Source: a bacterium
Lineage (GTDB): Bacteria; KSB1; UBA2214
Length of the DNA stretch: 16,454 nucleotides
Direction of reading: 5' to 3'
Assembly (NCBI GenBank): GCA_029560815.1
Contig: JAKQKF010000260.1
Span: forward strand, 1 to 16,454
Numbering within the stretch: the first letter of the stretch is position 1; each line of letters opens with the position of its first letter. Below, in pieces: positions 7,070-14,257 of the stretch. The translations under genes and the position numbers were made by a program. Under the pieces are notes generated by a model, which saw only the letters and a list, made by a program, of their open reading frames with translations, was not told where the DNA came from and did no database searches.

Positions 7070-8488
7070 CTAGCCGGATTGTCCTTCGCCGGAGAGGGCC
7101 CTGGAGAGGGCGCTGCAGAGTGCTGCCGTCTCCTCTGCGCGGATGGTGCGCAGATCCAGCCAGATTTTCTCCTCCTGGATATAGCCCAGCACCGGCGGGC
7201 TGCCGCTGCGCAGGCGGGCGGCCCAGAATTCGGCCCGGCCGTCGGGCGGGGAGAGGACCACGGCATGGCTGGCGATCTTTTCCAGGGGCAGGGCGCCGCT
7301 GCCCGCCTGTGCAGCGCTCGGACGGATCGTGACCTTAAAGCGGCTCTTCAGCTCCGGGTCGAGGGCGTCGGTCACTTTTTCCGCCCTCTTCCGCACTTCT
7401 GCGGCCGGTTCCGCCAGCATCGCGAGGGCCGGATGGCTGGCCGGAAGGCCCGCCTCCTCAAAATAGAGGCGGAGGGTGGCTTCGAGCGCGGCGAAGATGA
7501 GCTTGTCGCAGCGCAGGGCGCGCATGAGCGGATTGGCATGGATCTGCCGGATATAGCTCTCCTTGCCGACGATGAGCCCCGATTGCGGTCCGCCGAGGAC
7601 TTTGTCCCCGCTGAAGGTGACCACATCGGCCCCCGCGGCCAGGCTGTCCTGCACCAGGGGCTCATAGGGCAGGCCGAAGCGGCGCAGATCGACGAGAACG
7701 CCGCCACCGAGATCGTGGATGAGGGGCAGATGGTGGCGGTGGGCGAGGGCGGCGATCTCGGCCAGTCCGGGCTCCTCGGTGAAGCCGAGTACGCGGTAGT
7801 TGGAGGTGTGGGCGACGACAATGGCGCCCGTCTGCGGGGTGATCGCCTTTTCGTAATCCTTGAGCCGGGTCTTGTTGGTGGTCCCGATCTCCCGCATGAT
7901 GACCCCGCTCTTCTCCATCACATCGGGAAGGCGGAAGCTGCCGCCGATTTCGATGAGCTGGCCGCGGGAGATGATCGCCTCCTTGCTGAGGCAGAGGGTG
8001 TTGAGCGCCAGCAGCACAGCGGCGGCGTTGTTGTTGGCCACGACGGCCGCTTCGGCGCCGCAGAGGGCGCAGAGCAGACCGGAGACGGCGTCGTTGCGCT
8101 CACCGCGTTTTCCGCTCGCCAGATCGAGCTCGAGGCTGCAATAGCCCGCCATGATCTCCATCACCCGGGCGCGGGCGGCGGCGGAAAAGGGCGCGCGCCC
8201 GAGGCCGGTGTGCAGGATGACGCCGGTCGCATTCAGCACCGGGGAGAGCGGACTGGTGAAGAAACGGTCGAGGCGGCTCTGGACCCGGCCAGCCAGTTCC
8301 TCGGTCAAGGCCTCACGCGCGGCGGTTGGCGCCGGTTCGGTGCGGAGGGCGCTTCGCATCGCCTCGATCTCTTCCCGGATGATCTTTTTGATGAACGGCG
8401 CCGAATAGCGGCCGGTCAGCGCCCGGATCGCGGGGTGGCCGGCGGCCTCCTCCACGGAGGGCAGCCGGCGCAAGGTCGAATTGTCCAT
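7070..8488 (-). CDS. selA: L-seryl-tRNA(Sec) selenium transferase (selenocysteine synthase)
   Basis: A 472-residue PLP enzyme that converts Ser-tRNA(Sec) to Sec-tRNA(Sec) using selenophosphate. The N-terminal tRNA-binding region is present (MDNSTLRRLPSVEEAAGHP onward), followed by the core motifs NATGVILHTGLGRAP (about 86-100), ANNNAAAVLLAL (152-163), THxDLGGG-type PLP region LIHDLGGGVLVD (256-267), and the Schiff-base lysine in SGDKVLGGPQSG at Lys296 (Lys295 in E. coli SelA). Length and the full N-terminal domain argue for genuine SelA rather than a shortened SelA-like enzyme. Three in-frame ATGs exist (8509, 8500, 8488). I chose 8488, which starts closest to the family N-terminus and has a purine-rich stretch (AAGGATGAAGAAAG) before it; 8500 is possible. 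The usual partner selB and tRNA-Sec are not in the window. It lies 67 bases after the MFS gene on the same strand. Confidence 0.93.
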   Translation of the reverse strand: MDNSTLRRLPSVEEAAGHPAIRALTGRYSAPFIKKIIREEIEAMRSALRTEPAPTAAREALTEELAGRVQSRLDRFFTSPLSPVLNATGVILHTGLGRAPFSAAARARVMEIMAGYCSLELDLASGKRGERNDAVSGLLCALCGAEAAVVANNNAAAVLLALNTLCLSKEAIISRGQLIEIGGSFRLPDVMEKSGVIMREIGTTNKTRLKDYEKAITPQTGAIVVAHTSNYRVLGFTEEPGLAEIAALAHRHHLPLIHDLGGGVLVDLRRFGLPYEPLVQDSLAAGADVVTFSGDKVLGGPQSGLIVGKESYIRQIHANPLMRALRCDKLIFAALEATLRLYFEEAGLPASHPALAMLAEPAAEVRKRAEKVTDALDPELKSRFKVTIRPSAAQAGSGALPLEKIASHAVVLSPPDGRAEFWAARLRSGSPPVLGYIQEEKIWLDLRTIRAEETAALCSALSRALSGEGQSG

Positions 8489-8555
8489 AGCTTTCTTCAT
8501 CCTTAACATGATAACGCGAGCGCAGGCGGAGGGACCTGCGGCGCGGCCGGGAGCG

Positions 8556-9764
8556 TCAGGCTCCGGCTCTTGTCCCTGCGGCCTTGCCGGCGGGGATGAA
8601 CAATGCCGCCGCCAGGCCGGCCAGAGTGACGAAGATCAGCCCGTTGAGTGCGGCATCGACGCCGATGCGCTCTGCCACCGCCCCAAGGGGGGTGACGCAG
8701 AGTCCGCCGATACCCCAGCCCATGCCCATCATCAGCGAGGAGATGGTGCCCGCCTGGCGCGGAAAGAGATCCTGTCCCATGACGATATTGACCGAAATCG
8801 ACGAATAGATGAAAAAGCCCCCCGCCGCGAGCATCACCAGGCTGAGCAGGCTGCCGCTGTGCATGAAGAGCCAGAGGGTGGGGAAGGCCCCAGCCATGGA
8901 GATGGCGATCACCTCCTTGCGGCCGATGCGGTCGGAGAGGGCGCCGCCGAGGATGCTGCCAAAGGCTCCGCTGATCTCGAAGAGGGTGTTGGCGCTCCCG
9001 GCCATCATGATCGAGTAACCCTTGCCGGTGAGGTAGATCGGCGCAAAGGTGAGCAGCCCGCTGACGACGAAGGCGCGCATCACCACCACCAGCCAGATCA
9101 GAACGAGGCTGCCGAAGCGGCTGTCCTTCACCAGGGCCCAGCTCAGTGAAGGGCGGCTGCCCTGCTCCCGCGGCACGGGCTGCCGGGGCAGCATGCGCCA
9201 GAGCAGCAGGGCGGAGGCGATGCCGAGGATGGCGGTGACCATGCTGAAGCCCAGCCCCCACAGGGAGACCACGCTGAGGATGATCACCGGGCCGAGGGCG
9301 TGGCCGGCGTTGCCGCCGGTGACAAAAAGGGACATGATCAGGCCGCTGCGCCCCTTGATCTCCCTGCCGGCCTTGCCGGCGAGAGCGGCCGCCTGCGGAT
9401 GAAAGGCCGCGGTCCCGAGCCCGCCGAGCAGGATGACAGTGGCGAGGCCGTACCAGCTGTGCCACCAGCCGATCGAGCCGAAGAGCAGCGCAGTGACCAG
9501 AGGGCCGAAAATGACCAGCCAGGGCCGGCGCAGCTTGTCCGCCCACAGGCCGAAGACCGGCTGCATGATCGAGCCGGAGACCGAGGCGATGGAGGTGAGC
9601 AGACCGGCCAGGGTGAGGCCATAGTTCGCCTGCTGCATGAGCAGGGGCTGCAGAGGCGCAATGAAGCCGGGATAGGCGTCATTGGCAAAATGGCCCATGG
9701 AGAGCAGCAGAATGGTGCGGCGCGGCTTGAGGTCGCCGTTTTTAGGGGCATCCGTTCCGGTCAC
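8556..9764 (-). CDS. MFS exporter, fosmidomycin-resistance (Fsr)-like
   Basis: A 402-residue major facilitator with about twelve hydrophobic segments, close to the length of E. coli Fsr (about 406). Seen in sequence: LSMGHFANDAYPGFIAPL in helix 1 (21-38), a motif-A loop GLWADKLRR (72-80) repeated in the second half as GALSDRIGRK (274-283), and GLGTAAFHPQA (115-125), typical of the Fsr branch. Such proteins export small drugs or metabolites by proton antiport; the actual substrate is unknown. The start is GTG at 9764-9762. No ATG lies in frame between the upstream stop codon and the conserved region, and the Shine-Dalgarno is weak, so translation is probably coupled to the preceding frame. The TGA of a 10-codon mini-ORF overlaps this GTG. 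The next gene downstream is selA. Confidence 0.87.
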   Translation of the reverse strand: MTGTDAPKNGDLKPRRTILLLSMGHFANDAYPGFIAPLQPLLMQQANYGLTLAGLLTSIASVSGSIMQPVFGLWADKLRRPWLVIFGPLVTALLFGSIGWWHSWYGLATVILLGGLGTAAFHPQAAALAGKAGREIKGRSGLIMSLFVTGGNAGHALGPVIILSVVSLWGLGFSMVTAILGIASALLLWRMLPRQPVPREQGSRPSLSWALVKDSRFGSLVLIWLVVVMRAFVVSGLLTFAPIYLTGKGYSIMMAGSANTLFEISGAFGSILGGALSDRIGRKEVIAISMAGAFPTLWLFMHSGSLLSLVMLAAGGFFIYSSISVNIVMGQDLFPRQAGTISSLMMGMGWGIGGLCVTPLGAVAERIGVDAALNGLIFVTLAGLAAALFIPAGKAAGTRAGA

Positions 9765-9789
9765 GGCAGCCGGTTCCAGGGAATCGATT

Positions 9790-10275
9790 TCATCTCTTTC
9801 TCATCAGCAGTATGATCCCGGCGGTGAGAAGAAGCAGGGCGGCCAGCATCGTATTGTCCACGAAACGGAAGCTCTTCAGAGTCTGAAAAAGGGCGAGGAG
9901 GGCGCAGAGGATGGCGCCGTTGCGCGCCCAGCGTTCGGGCAGTGAACGCGGGCGGTTATTCCAGTAGAGAAAGAGGGCCAGCGCCGCGCCGCAGAAAAAA
10001 ACCGCCCAGAGCAGATGGGGTTTGAGCAGGGCGAAATAGCGCAGCAGCACAATCGCCGCCACCGTGAAGGTCAAACCGGATGGCAGAATCATCCACCAGC
10101 GCTCTTCCCGCTCAAAAGAGCGGGAGGCAAAATAGCCGGCCGCCAGGAGAAAAAAGAATGCGGCCAGCAGCGCCTGGCTCAAGGAGTCTTGCGCCGATTT
10201 GATGACCAGCGCGGTCAGACCGATGATGAGCAGAAGCAGGCCGGTGGCGGGCGTGAGAAAAGGCCGCTTGGTCAT
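9790..10275 (-). CDS. Small six-helix membrane protein of unknown function
   Basis: 161 residues, mostly hydrophobic, with about six probable membrane segments: 9-26, 33-51, 62-83, 86-105, 119-134 and 141-158. Short charged turns separate them (SFEREERWW at 53-61, NNRPRSLPERWARN at 106-119). I do not recognise a family. The layout resembles the many short integral membrane proteins with four-to-six helices whose role is not established. The ATG at 10275 has a good GAGGAAT Shine-Dalgarno six bases upstream. Its TGA (9792-9790) overlaps an ATG (9793-9791), and the MFS exporter follows 25 bases later on the same strand, so the two are probably transcribed and perhaps translated together. It may be an accessory subunit or simply the first gene of the operon. 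Confidence 0.75.
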   Translation of the reverse strand: MTKRPFLTPATGLLLLIIGLTALVIKSAQDSLSQALLAAFFFLLAAGYFASRSFEREERWWMILPSGLTFTVAAIVLLRYFALLKPHLLWAVFFCGAALALFLYWNNRPRSLPERWARNGAILCALLALFQTLKSFRFVDNTMLAALLLLTAGIILLMRKR

Positions 10276-10324
10276 GCTGTATTCCTCAATTGGCTATGGA
10301 TACCCGTTGCTGAAAGATCTTTTC

Positions 10325-10353
10325 AATGTACGACAATTAAAAGAGATTTACAA
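10325..10353 (-). promoter_or_regulatory. Candidate sigma-70-type promoter for the membrane protein/MFS/selA unit
   Basis: On the minus strand TTGTAA (10353-10348) is separated by exactly 17 bases from TACATT (10330-10325). Each matches four of six consensus positions. The predicted start near 10318 leaves a leader of about 43 bases before the ATG at 10275. The stretch around it is more AT-rich than the genes. No stronger promoter is seen in the 226 bp gap. Confidence 0.35.
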
Positions 10354-10442
10354 GTTCGAGATTAAAGAAACTGGGGAGGAGGGACCTGCGGAAGCCTTGC
10401 GGGTTCGATGGCTGCAGTTTATGAACGGGGTGTGGGTCCGCA

Positions 10443-10476
10443 GAAAAAAGAGGCGCGGACGGATGCCCGCGCCTCT
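10443..10476 (-). terminator. Intrinsic terminator of the repeat-protein gene
   Basis: On the minus strand a perfect 10 bp stem, AGAGGCGCGG (10476-10467) with CCGCGCCTCT (10458-10449), and an 8-nt loop are followed by a run of six T (10448-10443). It lies 26 bases after the stop codon at 10502. It separates the repeat-protein gene from the membrane-protein operon downstream. Confidence 0.9.
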
Positions 10477-10501
10477 GACTGCAAGGATTGGAAAGGGAGT
10501 G

Positions 10502-12997
10502 CTATTTGATCAGCAGCATTCTGCGCATTTTGGTGAAGGATTCGGTCCCGGTTTGCACCTGGAGACGATAGAAATAGAATCCCGAGGGCATTTTATCCCC
10601 GCGGCTATTGGTGCCATCCCAGACGGCGCTATGGCTGCCCGCGGCCAGTTCGCCGTCGGCCAGCCGTTTGACCTCCCGTCCCAGCATGTCATAGACGGTC
10701 AGGCGCACCATGCCCGCCTGCGCCAGACTGAAATTGATCCGGGTGGCAGGATTGAAAGGATTGGGATAGTTCTGTTCCAGATCCGATACCGTCGGGAGAA
10801 CCGGATTTTCCTGAACACCGGTGGAGGTTGTCTTTACCAGCAGGGTCAGCCCGTAGATGTTGACCGTTCCGCTCACAGCCAGCGATTGAACTGCCGGCTC
10901 AGAATCGTCATATCCTGCAGCGGAGGCGGTCAGGGTATAACTGTCCGCCGGCACATTTTCAAAGCTGTAGACGCCATCCTCTGCGGTCACAGTGCTGGCG
11001 ATACTCTGCTCTTCGACCATCAGGGTAACCAGGGTGTTTTCAACCGCTGCCCCGGAACCATCCACCACCTTGCCGGCGATCTGATAGGCGCCATCAGGCT
11101 GCGGACACAAACCGATATCGATACCGGTCACTTCCTGGCCCTGGATCACCTCGATCACCTGAGCCTCTTTCCAGGAGCGGACGTCGTTGTAGTATTCCCC
11201 TTTGTAGCCGCGCGCCTCGGTCAGGAGCACATATTTTCCCGCGGCGAGCCCGGAGATGACATAGGTCCCGTTTTCCGCGGAAATCGCTTTGCGCGGCCGG
11301 CTAAAAGCACGCGCCGGCAAGGCCATAATCAGGGCATTCTGGATTGGCAGACCAGTGCTGTCATCAACGACCAGACCGGAGATGCTGCGCGGCAGGGGTG
11401 CGACTTTACTGAGGACAAAATCAATCCCCGGTGAAGCCTGCGAGGCGGTGACCACAACCGCCGTGGCCTCTTTCCGTGTCGCTACGCTGTCATACCATTG
11501 CGGGATATATCCGTGGAGGAAAGCGCTGACCAGATAGGATCCGCTCTGCAGGCCGGTGACTATATATTTGCCCTCTGCATCGCTGCGCCCGGTCAGCTTG
11601 ACGCGGCTGTGCCGGGATTGGACTTCGATGAGGACGCCAGCGATGGGCAGGTTATCAGCTTCGCCGGTCACCACGCCCGTGATGGAACCGCCGGTGCCAA
11701 GGGTAAAGTCGATCCCGGTGACGCTGTTGCCGTTTTCCATGGTCACGATGGTGGCATTGCGCAGGGAATCCGCCTCCTGCCAGTATTCCTTGATATAGCC
11801 GGCTGCCGCGGCCATGACCACATAGTGGCCTGACGGCAGTCCGGAGAACGCAAAGGATCCATCATCGAGGCTGGTAGTTTCAAAGGAGCGTCTTTGCCCC
11901 CACCCTTTTTCTTCATTGAAGGCCCGGATGACTGCCCCGGCTATGGGTGTGGAGGTGAGGGCATCGGTCACCCTCCCGGAGAGTCCTCCCCAGCCTGCCA
12001 GAGCAAAGCCTGCAGTGCTGTGTTCTCCGGTTTTGACCTCGACCGGGGTCGCCAGATCAACGGTAGCCGCGTTGTCGAACCACTCGGCAGCGAATCCGTT
12101 CGCCTCGGCCGTAACCAGATATAGGCCGGGCTTGAGAGAAACAAAGTAGCGGCCGTTTTCATCGCTTCGGGCTCTGCCCGCCGGGGAACGGTGTCTGCCG
12201 GCCAGGGATCCCTGTTCATAGACGACGATCCAGGCATTGGCGATCGGGAGACCGTCCATCTCCGCTGTAATCGTGCCGGTAATGGCACTGGTCTGAGCGA
12301 GGCTGAAATCGATACCGGTTTTTTCTTCCGGCGCCATGACCTCCAGAGTATCGGCCTCGGATCGCCTGGCTGCTTCCTGATAGAACTCGGTGAGATAACC
12401 CTCATGCGCGGCCATGACCAGATAGCGGCCGGACGCCAGGCCGCCGATACGATAATGGCCATTAATGTCGGAGGCGGCTTGTGCATGTGGGGTTTGCGCA
12501 AACATTTCGCGGGGCTTGCTGACAGAAACTGCGGCCCCTGCCAGAGGGGTGACGCCATCGGCAAGATACACTGTTCCCATGATCGCTGCGCCCGGGGCCA
12601 GCTCGAACCTGATCCCTTCGAGGGTGTCTTTACGAGCCAGATAGACCGTTTTAGCTTGCAGCAGAGACTCACTCTGGTCGTAGTACCGGGTGAGATAGTC
12701 TGCTTTTTCAGCTTTGATGAGGTAATGGCCGGCCATCAATTGACCGACGAACCACGTGCCCGCGGCGTCGCTGGTATCGCTTTTGGAAAATACCGGGAGG
12801 CCGACATGGGTTACCGTGATCACGGCGTTTGCCAGCGGCAGAGCCGCCTGGTCAGCAACTGTGCCGGTAATGGCCGAATTGGTAGTATAATATTTTTCCC
12901 AGTCAGAGCCGCGATTGCCTGGATCGTCCGCCATGGCGACCCCGATCAGCAGCAGGATAACCGGAAATGAATGAAGCCACCTGGATATTTTCTGCAT
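10502..12997 (-). CDS. Exported protein with seven carboxypeptidase-regulatory-like beta repeats and sorting domain
   Basis: 831 residues. The signal peptide is about 1-23 (MQKISRWLHSFPVILLLIGVAMA). Seven tandem repeats of about 82-97 residues lie at 41-133, 137-233, 237-333, 337-433, 437-529, 537-629 and 638-719. Each begins with an (S/G)(A/S)I(T/S)G.V strand and contains a PIA.A.I.V strand, a G.Y...GL.SG.YLV.A strand pair and, in repeats 1-6, a GY..EYY-like aromatic motif followed by A..V.V..G....GIDF.L. This is the transthyretin-like CarboxypepD_reg/CnaB-type fold. A sorting domain fills 740-831 (EQNYPNPFNP, YDMLGREVKRL, AVWDGTNSRGD, SGFYFYRL, RRMLLIK). No enzyme domain is present, so it is probably a fibrous surface or adhesion protein; that role is inferred. 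The second ATG (12997) is chosen over 13009, because a GGAG six bases upstream precedes it and the signal peptide starts there. The terminator lies at 10443-10476. Confidence 0.92.
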   Translation of the reverse strand: MQKISRWLHSFPVILLLIGVAMADDPGNRGSDWEKYYTTNSAITGTVADQAALPLANAVITVTHVGLPVFSKSDTSDAAGTWFVGQLMAGHYLIKAEKADYLTRYYDQSESLLQAKTVYLARKDTLEGIRFELAPGAAIMGTVYLADGVTPLAGAAVSVSKPREMFAQTPHAQAASDINGHYRIGGLASGRYLVMAAHEGYLTEFYQEAARRSEADTLEVMAPEEKTGIDFSLAQTSAITGTITAEMDGLPIANAWIVVYEQGSLAGRHRSPAGRARSDENGRYFVSLKPGLYLVTAEANGFAAEWFDNAATVDLATPVEVKTGEHSTAGFALAGWGGLSGRVTDALTSTPIAGAVIRAFNEEKGWGQRRSFETTSLDDGSFAFSGLPSGHYVVMAAAAGYIKEYWQEADSLRNATIVTMENGNSVTGIDFTLGTGGSITGVVTGEADNLPIAGVLIEVQSRHSRVKLTGRSDAEGKYIVTGLQSGSYLVSAFLHGYIPQWYDSVATRKEATAVVVTASQASPGIDFVLSKVAPLPRSISGLVVDDSTGLPIQNALIMALPARAFSRPRKAISAENGTYVISGLAAGKYVLLTEARGYKGEYYNDVRSWKEAQVIEVIQGQEVTGIDIGLCPQPDGAYQIAGKVVDGSGAAVENTLVTLMVEEQSIASTVTAEDGVYSFENVPADSYTLTASAAGYDDSEPAVQSLAVSGTVNIYGLTLLVKTTSTGVQENPVLPTVSDLEQNYPNPFNPATRINFSLAQAGMVRLTVYDMLGREVKRLADGELAAGSHSAVWDGTNSRGDKMPSGFYFYRLQVQTGTESFTKMRRMLLIK

Positions 12998-13027
12998 AGG
13001 ACACTCCATGTCAAAAAAGTCATGTTC

Positions 13028-13037
13028 GATAGCTATC
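13028..13037. promoter_or_regulatory. Palindrome GATAGCTATC upstream of the repeat-protein gene
   Basis: A perfect 10 bp palindrome, flanked by a wider inverted TCGAT (13026-13030) and ATCGA (13040-13044). It sits 31 bases before the start codon at 12997, within the leader or core promoter of that gene, and could be an operator. No clear -35/-10 pair is seen in the 127 bp gap. That gap also holds a direct repeat CTGCCAGG (around 13072 and 13091) and GGAGGGCCTCC (13113-13123). Confidence 0.25.
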
Positions 13038-13124
13038 TCATCGATAAAAAGGCTGGTTATGCATGTGCTTGCTGCCAGGAAGGGAAGAGCCTGCCAGGGT
13101 CATTGTTTTTTGGAGGGCCTCCTT

Positions 13125-14123
13125 TCACAAGGTCAATTCCGTCAACAGATCTTTGGCGAGCAGAAAGTATTCATGAGCGATGCCGGGCTGGCCGTTTTTC
13201 AGCGCCCTCTCGCCCTTTTCATAAGTGATGCGGCAGAGGCGGATCTCCTCGCGCCGGGCGGGATCGGAATTTTGTTCGGATTCAAGAACATGGAGCATCT
13301 CGCCGATAAAGGTCACTTCGGCCTGCAGATCGGTGGCGGAGATGTCATTGCGCTGCGCAGCGGGGCCGGCGGCGCGGATGAGAAAGCGGTTGCCGGCGGC
13401 GATGGCGGCCCGGGCGGAGGCGCTCCTGCGGCGTTCGAGAAAGCGTTCGGCATCGGCGGCCTGCTCTTCGGCGGCTTGGAGGAGATTCCGGGCGCGGGGT
13501 GAGCGTCCCTCGGGGGCGTTGTGGAGCCCGTTGATCTTTTCGCGCAGAGTGCGCAGGGCCTGGCGGTTATTCTCTCCGGATGGGGCGGGATCATCGGGGT
13601 GGTTGAGCAGGATGCGGATCATGTCCATTTTGCGCCGGGCGACATCGACCTGACCCGCGTCGAGCGCGCGGCGGGCCTGGGACTGCAAGGCCCTGATCTT
13701 GCCGGCATCACCCCGCTCTCCGCGGCTGCGCGGCCGCGAAGGGGTTCCGGCGCGGTCGATCAGTTTTTCGAGCTGGGCGAATTCCCGGCCGGCCTCCTCA
13801 CCGCCGGAGGTGCGGGATTCCGAGCAGAGGTCCAGCGCGCGCAGCAGCAGACGCGTGGCATCGGCGTACCGGGCGCGAAGCGCTTTGCGGTCGCCGCGCT
13901 TTTGCAGGCTGTGGATGGCGGCATCCTTCTCTTCCGCCTGCCTCAGCAGGCGCCGGGCCATAGTGTTGTCGCAGTCGGCCACCGCTTCGCGTGTGCGCTG
14001 CAGCAGCCGGTTGTAGCGGAGGCGATCCTCCTGCGGCTCGCCGGAACGGGGCTGCGCGCCGGCGCTGCCGGCGAGCAGCGCAACCAATGCGAACAGGAAG
14101 ATGAGCAGGTTTTGTTTTTTCAT
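13125..14123 (-). CDS. Exported all-helical Arg-rich protein of unknown family
   Basis: 332 residues. The signal peptide is about 1-23 (MKKQNLLIFLFALVALLAGSAGA). The mature part is almost entirely predicted helix, rich in Ala, Arg, Glu and Leu, with few prolines outside linkers (178-185, 203-210). A helix-pair pattern recurs about four times, near 38-66, 143-174, 216-252 and 297-328, each with L..A...L..G....A+.....A..LL (clearest in ARRALDAGQVDVARRKM and GERALKNGQPGIAHEYF). This resembles divergent tetratricopeptide-like hairpins, but I cannot assign a family. Three cysteines are present (51, 100, 297). The ATG at 14123 is preferred to the in-frame ATG at 14198, because a signal peptide starts there and GAAAGAG lies just upstream. 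A textbook sigma-54 promoter lies 47-62 bases upstream of the start codon, with tandem palindromes further up, so expression is probably tightly conditional. The role is unknown; a periplasmic scaffold or binding protein is one possibility. Confidence 0.85.
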   Translation of the reverse strand: MKKQNLLIFLFALVALLAGSAGAQPRSGEPQEDRLRYNRLLQRTREAVADCDNTMARRLLRQAEEKDAAIHSLQKRGDRKALRARYADATRLLLRALDLCSESRTSGGEEAGREFAQLEKLIDRAGTPSRPRSRGERGDAGKIRALQSQARRALDAGQVDVARRKMDMIRILLNHPDDPAPSGENNRQALRTLREKINGLHNAPEGRSPRARNLLQAAEEQAADAERFLERRRSASARAAIAAGNRFLIRAAGPAAQRNDISATDLQAEVTFIGEMLHVLESEQNSDPARREEIRLCRITYEKGERALKNGQPGIAHEYFLLAKDLLTELTL

Positions 14124-14169
14124 GGTCTCTTTCACGGGGTGAGGTGGTGATATCATTATCCTGCAGTGT

Positions 14170-14185
14170 TGCAACCGCTGTGCCA
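14170..14185 (-). promoter_or_regulatory. Sigma-54 (RpoN) -24/-12 promoter
   Basis: The minus strand reads TGGCACAGCGGTTGCA, an exact match to the sigma-54 consensus TGGCAC-N5-TTGCA. The predicted start is near 14160, giving a leader of about 37 bases to the ATG at 14123 that includes its Shine-Dalgarno. Such promoters need an ATP-dependent enhancer-binding protein; two candidate sites lie about 110 and 140 bp upstream. The rpoN and activator genes are not in this window. Confidence 0.8.
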
Positions 14186-14257
14186 GCGTCTGCGCCATCG
14201 GTTTTGGAGCAAGAAAAACAAACAGATAGGAATAATTTCAGCTGGAAATCCGGCAGA

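Noticed and set aside
5069..8506. Long plus-strand ORFs opposite the NlpC/P60 gene (5069-6367) and selA (6974-8506)
   Set aside because: Same codon-register effect as above. The minus-strand proteins have complete catalytic motifs; the plus-strand products match nothing I recognise.
8528..10391. A 14-base sequence (GGAGGGACCTGCGG) present at 8528-8541 and 10378-10391, both intergenic
   Set aside because: An exact 14-mer repeat is about what chance gives in a GC-rich window of this size, and the flanks do not match.
10385..10442. Possible tRNA-Sec or other tRNA around GGTTCGA in the 10276-10501 gap
   Set aside because: The bases flanking TTCGATG cannot pair as a T-arm, and no D-arm or acceptor stem of correct length fits; only a 7 bp CTGCGGA/TCCGCAG inverted repeat is present.
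10199..11434. A 411-codon plus-strand ORF opposite the end of the repeat protein
   Set aside because: In codon register with the minus-strand gene, runs through that gene's terminator hairpin and has no recognisable motifs.
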